36,485 nt of DNA from Seminavis robusta (taxonomy: Eukaryota; Bacillariophyta; Bacillariophyceae; Naviculales; Naviculaceae): the NCBI GenBank assembly GCA_903772945.1, contig CAICTM010001128.1, positions 1 to 36,485 of the forward strand, written 5' to 3'. The position numbers and the translations under genes are program-made. Under the pieces are notes generated by a model that saw nothing but the letters and a program-made list of their open reading frames with translations, made no database searches and was not told the DNA's origin. This document shows, piece by piece, positions 9,153-18,532 of this stretch (positions within the stretch are counted from its first letter, which is position 1; every line of letters starts with the position of its first letter).

Positions 9153-10368
9153 TCAATAACTGCCAAAATGATGTCCGGATGATGATGATGATGGCGGTGG
9201 TGGCCGCCGTGGTGTCATTTCTGTATTTGTGTTTGTATTTGATCGATAGGTAATGGCATGAGAGGGAAGTTCTTCTTCCCCTGGTTGTTGATTGGATAAA
9301 ATGTGTCCAAAATTGGTATGTGCCATGCGTTCCTGTTTGGTTTGCAGATATTTGCGATTGTGTCGATTGGGCAATGCCAAAATGGGAATGGTATCTACCA
9401 CCACAATCCCCAATGCCGTCAATCGTTGTATTTTGCGTGGATTGTTGGTCATGAGTCGGATACTGCCGACATGCAAGTCGCGCAGAATACCGGGCAACAC
9501 ACCGTACTGACGAGCATCGTCTGGAAATCCCAATTGGACATTGGCATCGACCGTGTCGAGTCCATAATCTTGTAGCTCGTAGGCGGCCACCTTGTTGGCC
9601 AATCCAATGCCACGTCCTTCTTGTTGTAAGTAAATGACCGCGCCACCGTGGCGTTGGACATAGTCCATCGATAAGGCCAATTGCTCTTTGCAGTCGCAAC
9701 TAGATAGATCGCATCAACAGCAACATAATGAAAGGAATAGAAAATCACAAAGGAAACAGAGAAAGAAACAAAATGTCAGTGACAAGATGGCAAAACAAAA
9801 ACTTCTCTCATGCTTCTACTTTTTTGATTGTTTTTCAATGTACACACCGTTGACTCTGAAAGACTTCCGAAGTGAGACATTGATCATGCACTCGAACAGG
9901 CACATTTTCCAGCAGTTGATTGTCGGTTCCAAAGGGTGGTTTATCGGCGGCATAAATGACAATGGGTTCCATGGCTTCGGTATTGCGGTACGCATGGGAA
10001 TGACTGCCAACGACTCGATAGGCTCTCATACGAAAGTTGCCTCGATCCGTGGGCAATTTGGTATCGGCAATGTATTCCGTTCGGAGCAGTGGATCATGCA
10101 TTGATGTAGTAGTAGCGCCACCCCGCAAGACTTGTTGCTTTTCTTGGAGTACATCGTCGACCGTTCGTCCTCCCGGTAAGGGAATAAAACTCTTGTTATT
10201 GTTGCTGCTGCTGTTGGAAGTGTGATTACTGCTGCTACTGCTGCCAGTGATTGTACTGGTTCTCGACGGAAGAGATGCCTGAGACGCCGAGACTGGATCT
10301 GCTGCAAGAGCCGCCGCCACCACCAGGAACACCAGGACTACCCATCGGCACAGAAATTGACAAATCAT
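9153..10368 (-). CDS. ribA: GTP cyclohydrolase II (riboflavin biosynthesis), 2 exons
   Basis: Exon 1 is 10368-9848 and exon 2 is 9699-9153, separated by a 148-nt GT-AG intron in phase 2; the product is 355 aa. GTP cyclohydrolase II converts GTP to 2,5-diamino-6-ribosylamino-4(3H)-pyrimidinone 5'-phosphate, formate and pyrophosphate, the first committed step to riboflavin. The zinc ligands are visible as HDQC164 and RC175DC177, created exactly by the splice (CG|T). The catalytic QQEGRGIGLANK, the AYELQDYGLDTVDAN stretch, RLMTNNPRK and a terminal KYLQTKQERM all match the family. A hydrophobic N-terminus (about 9-24) predicts ER or plastid entry, but I see no clear ASAFAP Phe. Residues about 35-60 are Ser/Asn-rich. 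The DHBP synthase domain fused to this enzyme in plants and many bacteria is absent. Confidence 0.93.
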
Positions 10369-11676
10369 TTTTCTTCTTCTTTGAGCTTGATGAATCGATT
10401 CTAGAGAACTAGTAGACTGATGCCTCTGGTCTTTCCCCTTCTATAATAGCTATTCAGCAAGTTGCCCTCTCAAAGTTGGTACGTAGCAATGGATTCTTTG
10501 AAGCTGGCTACTACAAGTAATCCAGATCGAGAGAGGAGCACCACTGCACCAGTTCACCAGTTCATGTTTGTTCCGTCTCTTTGGTCTTGGTTTTCGTTTG
10601 CGTTGAGTTTCACTGTTTCACCTCACCACGCGACCATTCACACGTGGTCATTTATTTATTGGATGCTGGGAGGACTTGCAGTTTCTATTCAGTCATGTCA
10701 AACCGGAATGTAGCATTGTTTACCACTCATTAACATTTTACGTAAATATCCACAGTATTAATGGAGTATTAATTAACATGATTTGCATATTCCTACCGGA
10801 AGTTGCTTAGGCAAACCATCCACTTTGTGCTGGCTGTGTCCCTTCTAAGTACAGTAGTCTAGGGGGATGAGCAAACTTGCCCATAGCCCTGCATTGTATT
10901 TGATAGTAATGTTTGTAAAATTGTCTGTGAAAAAGCGAATATTTGTTTTTGGATGCAATTTTTCTATTGGATTAGATTGGATTGAATTGAATTGGATTGG
11001 ATTGCATTGAATTCCAGTTTACTATATAAATAACAGTACTATTCTGAATCCAATTCAATCCAATTCAATCTAATCCAATGCAATCTAATCCAATTGAATC
11101 TTGTTTCCTGCAAAAATCTATTTTTGCTCCTTTTTCTTACATTCGCCACTCCTGTTGAGTACACTACTGCGCTATAGCAAGATTTGCCCATCCCCTAGCT
11201 AAGCTTCCCTCACATACTTACGTTGCGTAAGAAGATCAGTACGTGGTCATTGGTGGCCGGTGTGACGTGGCCAAATTTGAAAAAATGAATTTCCTTTTTC
11301 TTGGCGTATTTTGGCCCATTTTGGCCCATTTTGGTGATGAGAGGGAACGGCTGCTCCAGCCGGGTCAATGGAAAGCTCGCTACGACCGACATGTATGTAT
11401 GTAGAGGCAGTGGGCTAAGCTCAAAAGGGAATGGAAGATGGCCCTGCCTGTTGGATCGGGCAGGAACTTGTGTGCACGACCAGTCTAGTAGAGACCGGGC
11501 CCCACAGAATCTGTTGCGTAGATGAGAAATCTCTGCGAGCACGAGCAAGCGCAAGAGCTTGATATACATGTAGAACATCTACAACAAGAGTTGGGTTTTC
11601 TGCAGGCAATATCAGAAAGCTAAACTCATTATCCTACGGTACAATCAAGGCAAACTTCTCCTCACAGGCACCACAC
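10369..11676. other. Gene-free region carrying a fold-back element
   Basis: This region of about 1.3 kb lies upstream of the GTP cyclohydrolase gene and downstream of the VWA gene. Its main content is the 340-bp inverted-repeat element (10859-11198). A short CATTTTGGCC-type tandem repeat lies at about 11307-11334. No convincing coding sequence is seen: the open frames here lack ATG starts or family resemblance. Confidence 0.5.
10859..11198. mobile_element. 340-bp imperfect palindrome (fold-back / MITE-like element)
   Basis: The outer arms are 10859-10900 (starting CTAGGGGGATGAGCAAAC) and the reverse complement of about 11157-11198 (starting CTAGGGGATGGGCAAATC); they match with a few indels. 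The inner arms of about 50 nt (about 10965-11017 and 11041-11098) are built of ATTGGATT/ATTGAATT units and their complements around a short AT-rich loop. There is no ORF inside. The symmetry fits a non-autonomous fold-back or MITE. A target-site duplication is not obvious, so transposition is inferred and not shown; a long hairpin that arose in place is the alternative. Confidence 0.6.
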
Positions 11677-13603
11677 TCACAAATCCTGTTCTTGACCCAT
11701 CCTCTTGGCTGTGCGGACCAAGTTGATAAACTCCTTGCGGTACCTATGGGGATCATCGCCCATGTTGGCTTCAGCCATTTCAATCACCTTTTCATAGTCC
11801 ATTGAGTCATTCATGGTATCACTTCCTTTCAAGAGCTGAGCGAAACTGGCTACAGCAGTAGCAAACTGAAACTCTTGCATGACTGTTTGCACCTTGGGCC
11901 CTCCCATGGCCACGAGCTTGTCCATGTGATCCTCTACAGAAACTGGTTTGCTGATGAGCTTGGATTCTGATTCATCAGGAAGCTTGTACCTCATCTTGAC
12001 AAAGGCATACTCCTGATCCAAGGCCTGGTTGTTGCCACCATCAGATTCTTGCATTTCTCGACTGGCCTTCTTGCCATACCTCAACTCATCAAACACAAGA
12101 CCATCCTTGGACCCAACAGGGGTAATCTCATACATGGCTGTTACAGTATGTCCAGAACCAATATCACCAGCATCCACCTTGTCATTGTTGAAATCTTCCC
12201 TCTTCAACAGTCTCTTTTCATAGCCCACCAAGCGATACTCTGCAACCATGGCAGGATTGAATTCAACTTGCACCTTGACATCCTGTGACAATCAGATCAA
12301 GTGTTAGATCCAATGATGAGTGACACAAGCACACTATCAAAATGAGAATCCTTACCTTTGCAATGGGAAACACAGTCGAAGAGGCTTCTGTGACCATGAC
12401 TTTCTCTGCTTCCTCCAAGGCGTCAATGTAGGAAGCCACTCCATTGCCATGGTTGGCCAAGGCCTTCATGGTTGTATCCTTGTAGTTGCCCATTCCAAAG
12501 CCTAACACAGAGAGGAAGATTCCAGTCTTTCTCTTGCCTTCCACGTACTTCTGTAGAGAAGCAGTGTCCATCTTGCCAATGTTGAAGTCTCCATCAGTCA
12601 CTAGCATAATCCTGTTGACTGCATCCTTGTCAAAGTTCTTCTCTGCCAGCTCATATGCTTTTTCAAGACCACCCCCACCCCAGGTGCCACCACCAGCCCG
12701 AAGAGAAGAAAGGACTTTCAAGATCTTGTCCTTCTGGGCTGCTGGAGTGGGATACAAGGGGACGTTGACATTGTTGGCATAGGTGACAATGGAAACAAGG
12801 TCTTCTGGGAGGAGTGACTTGCTCAAAAGCATTTCGATTGCTTCCTTTGCCAAGGGAAGCTTGTCGGGTGAACCCATGGAACCAGAGACATCCACAAGAA
12901 AGACAATGTTGCTGAACGGGCGAGTCTCAGGGTCCACATCATACCCTTTGATGCCAATGTGCAGCAGCTTCCTGCCTTTATTCCAAGGGGAGTCAGACAC
13001 AGCCACAGAAGTCTCAAAAGGGACACTCTTGTCCTCTGGCTGGGGATAATCATAGTCAAAGTAGTTGATCAATTCTTCAATCTTGATGGATTCGGGTGGA
13101 GGCATGCTCCATTTCTTCAGATGACGACGGGCATAGGAGTAAGAAGAGGTGTCAACATCCACAGAAAAAGTGGACACGGGTTCCTTGCTTGTCTGTTTGA
13201 TGGCATTCTCTTGTTTGGATTCAAAGCTGTCTCCTCCGAGGGCAAATCCATGGACCTGCTGAGTCGAACTATGTGACATTGATTGCATGTAGCTACCTTC
13301 CAAGTCCATCAAAGAGGCACCCATTGGCATTCCGGAAGGACCTGCAGAGGGTTGCATGTTTGGGTATCCAGAAGGGGAATCGGAAGGGCTCTCGGACGGG
13401 CCTGGGGATGCCATGTTCAGCCTCCCGCTGTAGAGGTCGCTGACAAAGCGATCCGATTGGAATTTTGGTTCCTGGCTACGATTGGTAACGATGAGAACAA
13501 CCGCACCAGCCAGAAAAATTGCAAGGAGGCAATGCTGCGCATATCGCTGCCACCATGCAGGAGCCTCATGAGCTCGGCTGTTAATTTCACGGTCGGAAGA
13601 CAT
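11677..13603 (-). CDS. Membrane-anchored VWA-domain protein, bacterial YfbK-like (2 exons)
   Basis: Exon 1 is 13603-12356 and exon 2 is 12282-11677. The intron is 73 nt, phase 0, donor GTAAGG, acceptor TCACAG; the product is 617 aa. The start is the first ATG (MSSDREINSR); the frame upstream has only a GTG. One transmembrane segment (about 25-40) gives a signal-anchor topology with the bulk outside the cytosol. A Ser/Pro/Gly/Met-rich linker (about 65-100) follows. Next come the family N-terminal region (TFSVDVDTSSYSYARRHL), the VWA domain with an intact MIDAS (DVSGS at 238-242, then VTDGDFN), and a C-terminal domain beginning DVKVQVEFNPAMVAEYRLVGYE, which the splice joins after FPIAK. This VWA_N + VWA + YfbK C-terminal architecture is well known in bacteria. 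MIDAS sites bind divalent metal and mediate protein-protein contacts; the partner here is unknown. Confidence 0.88.
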
Positions 13604-13949
13604 CCTTTGTTGAGTTGTGCGCGGCCGAAGTTGCGAGGCTTGGGAATGCCCCACAAGGAGGAAGAGTTGATTGCTCAGTCGTGCCGAGCATCACTTGCAT
13701 GGCCAGGTGGCAGTATTGAGTTCTAGTTTTCCCTACTAGCTACCGGTACTAGCCAGATCATCCGCATTTCCACACAAGACATCGACAGTACGATATCCGC
13801 TACCGGTACAGGGCTCGACTGGATCCTCGACTGAACAACCCTCACTGTGTTATCCTGAATCCACGCACCAAATATTTCACACAGCTTTGCGCTGGCTTAT
13901 TATTTTGGGCGTCGATTGCAACATCATAAAAGCGGCGAAAAAGGCGAGC
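13604..13949. promoter_or_regulatory. Bidirectional promoter region, VWA gene / RRM gene
   Basis: A 346-nt spacer separates the divergent start codons at 13603 (-) and 13950 (+), so both promoters must lie here or overlap the upstream genes. Two TACCGGTA palindromes (about 13741 and 13799) and CTAG motifs are present. I cannot identify a TATA element with confidence. Confidence 0.45.
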
Positions 13950-14456
13950 ATGTCGTGGACACAAGTTTACATTGCTGGTCTTTCCAGATCTTTAGAACCT
14001 TCCGACGATGAAATTGAAAAGCTTCTTGATCATCGGTATAGACTTGCTGCTGATCAAAGTGTCTTGTGGGCTGGTTCAGGAACTACACTGGTGAAAAGAG
14101 ATGACGACGGACTTTGCCGTGGTTTCGCTTTTCTTGCCTTTTATTCCCCAGGTGGAGCATCCATAGTCATCGATCGAATCAATGCTGCACGTGAAGGCGA
14201 ATCTCTAGAGGGCGTCTCTGCAGGAGCAGTTGGAAACAACGATGAAGAGGACGAAAGCAAACATGTCACAATGCTTCCTCTACAGCTACACGCAGAATTG
14301 AGTAATCCAAAGTCCAGAAAAGAACGATCAAAGAAAAAAGAGAAACACATCTCAGATTTGAGGTTGAAAAGACACAGAGCACCACCGATTCGAAAACATC
14401 CCGTGATTACGAGTTCCGATAAGAAGAGGACAAACCTTGGCAATAAGACCAAATAA
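13950..14456 (+). CDS. Small RRM-type RNA-binding protein with basic C-terminal tail
   Basis: A single-exon frame gives 168 aa from the ATG at 13950 (MSWTQVYIAG); upstream codons in frame offer no ATG. It has an RNP2-like strand VYIAGL (6-11), an acidic helix (PSDDEIEKLL) and an RNP1-like strand RGFAFLAF (57-64), followed by the helix SPGGASIVIDRIN, the order expected of an RNA recognition motif. RRMs bind single-stranded RNA through aromatic residues of RNP1 and RNP2. Residues about 105-168 are Lys/Arg-rich (RKERSKKKEKH), suggesting nuclear localisation or added RNA affinity. The specific role is unknown; a splicing or translation-associated factor is possible. The domain call is moderate because the spacing between RNP2 and RNP1 is slightly long. 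Confidence 0.72.
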   Translation: MSWTQVYIAGLSRSLEPSDDEIEKLLDHRYRLAADQSVLWAGSGTTLVKRDDDGLCRGFAFLAFYSPGGASIVIDRINAAREGESLEGVSAGAVGNNDEEDESKHVTMLPLQLHAELSNPKSRKERSKKKEKHISDLRLKRHRAPPIRKHPVITSSDKKRTNLGNKTK

Positions 14457-14655
14457 GTTAAAAATATCCCAACGGCAGTGGCTGCCTTTCGCCGTGTGCG
14501 TTTGTAATGCCTCTGATTTTTACTTTGGAAAGAGACTGGAAGATTACGCGTAGCTTCCATCTACGACGTACTCTCGAGCTCGATTGGATTGAAGAGGAAT
14601 AGTGTGTCATGGAACATTGCCCTCAACGGACTGAGGGTCTTTCACACTTTTATCG

Positions 14656-14696
14656 CTGTATGTGTATGTGTGTGTGTGTGTGTGTTTGTGTGTTTG
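14656..14696. repeat. TG-rich microsatellite
   Basis: An interrupted TG dinucleotide run with some TA and TT variants. It is simple-sequence DNA 200 nt downstream of the RRM gene stop. Confidence 0.85.
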
Positions 14697-14717
14697 TTGC
14701 AGCTGTTTTCGTCGCTC

Positions 14718-14997
14718 GTTAAGGATAGGGATTAATCTTGTGTGTTCTGTTGGACACAGTAGTTTCTACGCATGGGTACCAGTACTGGCTGGCTATGCAG
14801 ACTCGCTAGTGTGTCCAGATAAACACGGTGGAGGTTTTGCCAAAGACATAAGGGACATTTTCCTTGTTAAGGATAGGGATTTATATTGTGTGTTCTGTTG
14901 GACACAGTACTCTGGACCCATGGGTACCGATACCACTGTGCCCGTACTGGCTGGCTATGGAGACTTGCTATCAATAGTGTGTCCAGTTGAACACGGT
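14718..14997. repeat. Direct repeat, two units 158 bp apart
   Basis: Unit 1 (14718-14829) and unit 2 (14876-14997) share GTTAAGGATAGGGATT, TGTGTGTTCTGTTGGACACA, ATGGGTACC, GTACTGGCTGGCTATG, AGTGTGTCCAG and AACACGGT in the same order. Unit 2 has small insertions. A sequence-specific element or a local duplication would both fit; neither unit codes for a recognisable protein. Confidence 0.85.
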
Positions 14998-15270
14998 AAA
15001 TGATTTGACCAATCAAATCTCTTTTTGACAGTTGAGGGCATCAGCCTCCGGCTGCTTGTTCTCAACAAAACAATGGACAACCGAGAAATTTGATTATTCA
15101 ATGCTCTCTTCATTTTTTGACGTGGCAGCGTCCTTGGAGTTTCCACGGTGTCAACTTCCACGCTGAGGAGTGCTGGTCTCCAGTTGTGATCATGATGCTT
15201 CTCGATTTGTTGGTGGTACCGTACAGTTCCTGGCCCAAAACGGCTCACTCAGAATGAGCGGATCTCTTGG

Positions 15271-15418
15271 AGCCAAGCCCATGCCGACAGCACACATATG
15301 CTAAAGAAAATGACGGAATTGCAGAGAGCAAGGAATTGCTTCAGCCAAGCCCGTGCCGGCGCATATGCAAAAGAAAATGGCGGAATAGGGAGAATAGTAG
15401 AGAGCAAGGAGATGTTTC
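15271..15418. repeat. Degenerate direct repeat of about 72 bp
   Basis: Unit 1 (15271-15341) and unit 2 (15343-15418) share AGCCAAGCCC, TGCCG, CATATGC, AAAGAAAATG, CGGAAT and AGAGAGCAAGGA in order, with indels. It is non-coding. Confidence 0.75.
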
Positions 15419-15831
15419 GGAAGTTGAAGGAGCAACACCTTGAACAAGTTGGCTTGTAATATTGGGAACGAAGGTTCTTTCTGAAAAGTTTGTAAGGAGC
15501 GGGAGGCCTAAATATTTGGGGATCCAGTGAAGAATACCTGAATATATATAATGCACCAACTTAGCCACTAGCGGTGAGCAGCGACCCCGGGGTCAGGTCC
15601 TGATTCGACTCGAAAAACATCGCGCAATGAACGAGAAAGCAAGAATCCGGAGTAGAACCGTGGAATTTCTGCCTTCAGTATACGGAGGTGTCCACGGTTT
15701 GGCCGTTGCCGCATACACAGAACCTCCTCTTGAGATCCCGAGCCCACTGAAGAAAGTCTTCAGGGGTCTGTCGTTTCCCGGTTCCTGTCCCCGCCCTATT
15801 TAATTCCCACGCAGGAAATGGGACACCTTCG

Positions 15832-15870
15832 ATTTCCGGTTGATCCAAGGACATTTCCGGTTGATCCAAG
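15832..15870. repeat. Perfect 18-bp direct repeat
   Basis: ATTTCCGGTTGATCCAAG occurs at 15832-15849 and again, unchanged, at 15853-15870 (21-bp period). Confidence 0.9.
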
Positions 15871-16252
15871 CGCTTTGGTTAAAACCGGAGACTATGGGCA
15901 GACCTGCTGTTCCGACTACCGGTAACCGGAACGTGACCATATCGCTGAGCGAATGATGAATCGAATCGATCATCTACCGTATCTCCACCTCGGTAGAGGT
16001 GCGAAGTTGGAAGCGTTTTTCTCTGGATCATTCAAAGGACGAGCCAATTATTAATGGATGATAGCGATCAAGCATACGTTTGTGCGGACTAAACGATTTT
16101 CTGTCTATGCATATATGTAAGGTCTCTGCCATCGTATTCCCTCGACCATCAATTTAGCGGACTCTGGAGCCGATGCGCTGCTATTCAGTCCTTTCTTTGC
16201 CGACGGAGTGGCAACTAGGGATATGATGATGTTGGATGTGTGTTGATTTCTT

Positions 16253-18230
16253 TCACTCTTCTCCGAGTTCAGTCTGTGCCGCACTTCCCGGCGAAACCTT
16301 TTTCTTCCAAGTCAATTTCTTCGCGAAGTCTTTGAGCGCCTTTTGTAGTTTGTCCATGACTCCAGGTTGTTTGTTGCCTAACAGACTTTCCATCACTTGC
16401 GCCACCTGAGGGTTGCTTTCAGCCAAACCAAGTTCCTGAAATCTCTCGTATGCCTGGGTCCACCACCTTATTGCCGCTTCTTCGTCACCCCGCATTTTGT
16501 GAATATTGCCGATCATGAAGAGAGCATTGACATAGTCACCATCTCTTTCTTCCTTCGCCTCGCGAATATCAATGGCTCGTGTCAATTGCTGGATTGCTTG
16601 GTCGTATTCCTCGGCTTGAAAGTGATTGCTGCCAAGCTTTTCCAGCACTTTTGCAACACTCACATCCTCCTCTCCAAAGCATTCTCGCCGGATGCTCAGA
16701 GCTTAGCGTGGATTCAAGGGGACTTACGGTAAGCTGGGAGCGCTTACAGTATTGCCTTTCAAACAAACAAAAAGGCATGAAGATAAGATGGAAAAACGTA
16801 CCTTCTTCGTAGCTCTGACTTGCTTCTGCATGCTTGCCTTGGTCTGATTTGACATTTCCCAACCCAACCAGGGCATCCGCAACCTTCGCATGTCTCTCAC
16901 CAAGCTCAAGTTTCCGAAGTCTCAGGCATTCCTCATAGCACTCAATTGCTAGTTCATGCTCTTCTTTCTCCCGGTGAACATTTCCAATGTTCCTGAGAGT
17001 CTCAGAGACCTTGACTTGGTCCTCTTGCAACTTTCTGATCCTCAGTGCATCCCAAAGGAGGGAGAGAGCATCATCAAGTTGCCCTCTCTTTGCTTGCAAG
17101 TATCCCATAATGTTCGCTGCATTCCCTACCTCCTTGGCATCTGGGCCTAGCTGCACCTTGTTAATGTTCCAAGACTCTTCAAAGCAATCCAGTGCCTGAT
17201 CAACAGAGTCTTGGTTCTGAAGAGTGTAACCCATGCTGTAGAAAACATCTGCAACCAAGGGACTGTCATTTCCAAAATTATTCTGACGAATATCCAGGGA
17301 CTCGAAGAACTTGTCCATGGCATCTTCACCGGGCATGAGGGATTGTCGGTTCATGAGGAATTGCCAGTTCACGAGGAGGAATCTGATCAAGCCCTTTAGT
17401 AGCAAATACATACCTTTGTACTTTCCTTCATCATCAAGGAGATTTCCTGATCAATTTCAATTTCAGCGAGTATAAAGAGAGAATAAGGCCGCAGTGAATA
17501 CTAATAGCCCGCGAGCCAAGACAATCCAAAACATACCAAGCTCGTGGAGCCCTCGGGCGACTTTCTCATGGGTACTTCCAAGATTCTTCTTGTATATACG
17601 GATAGCCTCTTCCAGGGCATGTCCGCCAGCTTCATAGTCACCCAGATCCCGGGCTATACATCCAATTTGCTCATAGACAGTGGCCAACTCTTCACTATCC
17701 GCAGGCAATTTTTTGCTTGCCAGTTCCATGGCTTGCTTGTGTTGTCCTTGAATAGAACAAAACAAGGCCTGTGCGGTTGCTTCTTTTTCAGCCTCGACAT
17801 TCATGGATACTACTGCTTCCAATTCTGCTGTTGCATTTTCCTGGAAAGAAATGGAGCATCTCTTTACTTTCACAAGGTTCTTTGAAACGCTGGCTTTCCA
17901 GTCAAGTTTGTAGAGAATTTGCTTGTTGAAATCCAGCATCCACACCAACTCTGCCTTCTGAAAATACAATGCCAAATACTTCTTGCAAGGAGATATTTGG
18001 ATATGACATTCTTCTCCCAAGGCAAATAGATGACTGCTCGAGTTGGATTCTGGGAACTGGGCGATATCCAGGACCAAACTCGTCTTGGTGGCAGTTGTGT
18101 CACTGTGACGGACAAGTTCTCCCTTGGAAGTCAAGACGTACTGTGGTTTCTCCTTGCCGACATCATCTTCCGCAAGAAAGGAAGCCCGGTTTTCGGCTGA
18201 AAGCACTTCAGGTTGCTCATCGTTGCTCAT
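16253..18230 (-). CDS. TPR-repeat protein (kinesin light chain-like), TPR1, 4 exons with a 33-nt microexon
   Basis: Exons are 18230-17537, 17446-17414 (33 nt), 17323-16802 and 16701-16253. The introns are 90, 90 and 100 nt, all phase 1, with donors GTATGT, GTATGT and GTACGT; the product is 565 aa. The start is the ATG of MSNDEQPEVLS, matching the start of TPR2. Residues 1-160 form an unrecognised N-terminal domain shared with TPR2 (ALYFQKAELVWMLDFNKQIL), possibly propeller-like. From about 190 onward there are seven or eight TPRs of about 42 residues, such as YEAGGHALEEAIRIYKKNLG, DDALSLLWDALRIRK and HELAIECYEECLRLRK, resembling kinesin light chain repeats. The C-terminus is Lys-rich. TPRs are protein-protein scaffolds; a cytosolic role is inferred and the partner is unknown. 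The gene is divergent from the beta-helix gene (302 nt). Confidence 0.88.
17414..17446 (-). other. 33-nt microexon of TPR1
   Basis: It encodes NLLDDEGKYK between two 90-nt introns. The preceding exon ends HELG and the following exon starts DAMDKFFES, so the joined HELGNLLDDEGKYKDAMDKF completes one TPR helix pair. The same 33-nt exon is present in TPR2 at 28781-28813. Confidence 0.85.
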
Positions 18231-18532
18231 GGTAGTAATCTTCCTGAGAAGGTCTAATGGCTGCAATGTGTTGTGTCGCTGCAGAGGGTGCTACATGCAT
18301 GGAGGGGACATGGGAACTCTGCTCAAGAGGGACATGAAGGCTGGCACGACTGGGTAGAGATTTAAAGGATGGTTTCCCTATGTCTTTCAGTAACAATGGC
18401 AAATTTGGATCTTTGGATCTTTTGGATCTTCTTTCTGGACATCTCATCATAAATTGAGTCCACCATAAACTTGTCTTCACTTGATGGCAACAGCACTTAC
18501 TTGTTTTGGTTCCTCGATCGACACTACTAGCC
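18231..18532. promoter_or_regulatory. Divergent promoter region, TPR1 / beta-helix gene
   Basis: A 302-nt spacer lies between the divergent ATGs at 18230 (-) and 18533 (+). It includes GCTGGCACGACTG at 18340-18352, which recurs upstream of TPR2 (29642-29654), and a GGATCTTTGGATCTTTTGG-type repeat at about 18409-18430. Confidence 0.5.

Larger units (their letters stand above)
14457..16252. other. Gene-free 1.8-kb region with several local duplications
   Basis: No supportable gene. It holds a TG-rich simple repeat (14656-14696), a pair of 112-122-bp direct repeats (14718-14997), a degenerate direct repeat of about 72 bp (15271-15418) and a perfect 18-bp direct repeat (15832-15870). The density of duplications differs from other spacers in the window. 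Confidence 0.55.

Noticed and set aside
10462..10713. Plus-strand 83-codon hydrophobic frame
   Set aside because: It starts at TTG, has no recognisable domain and lies in a low-complexity spacer.
11210..11609. Overlapping short frames on both strands near 11.3-11.6 kb
   Set aside because: Mutually overlapping frames without family features; the CATTTTGGCC repeat explains part of them.
13604..13654. Longer VWA protein starting at 13654
   Set aside because: That codon is GTG; the first ATG at 13603 is a better eukaryotic start and retains the transmembrane anchor.
15675..15869. Minus-strand frame of 64 codons with repeated DQPE words
   Set aside because: It starts at TTG, and the repeated words come from the perfect 18-bp DNA repeat. 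There is no family resemblance.
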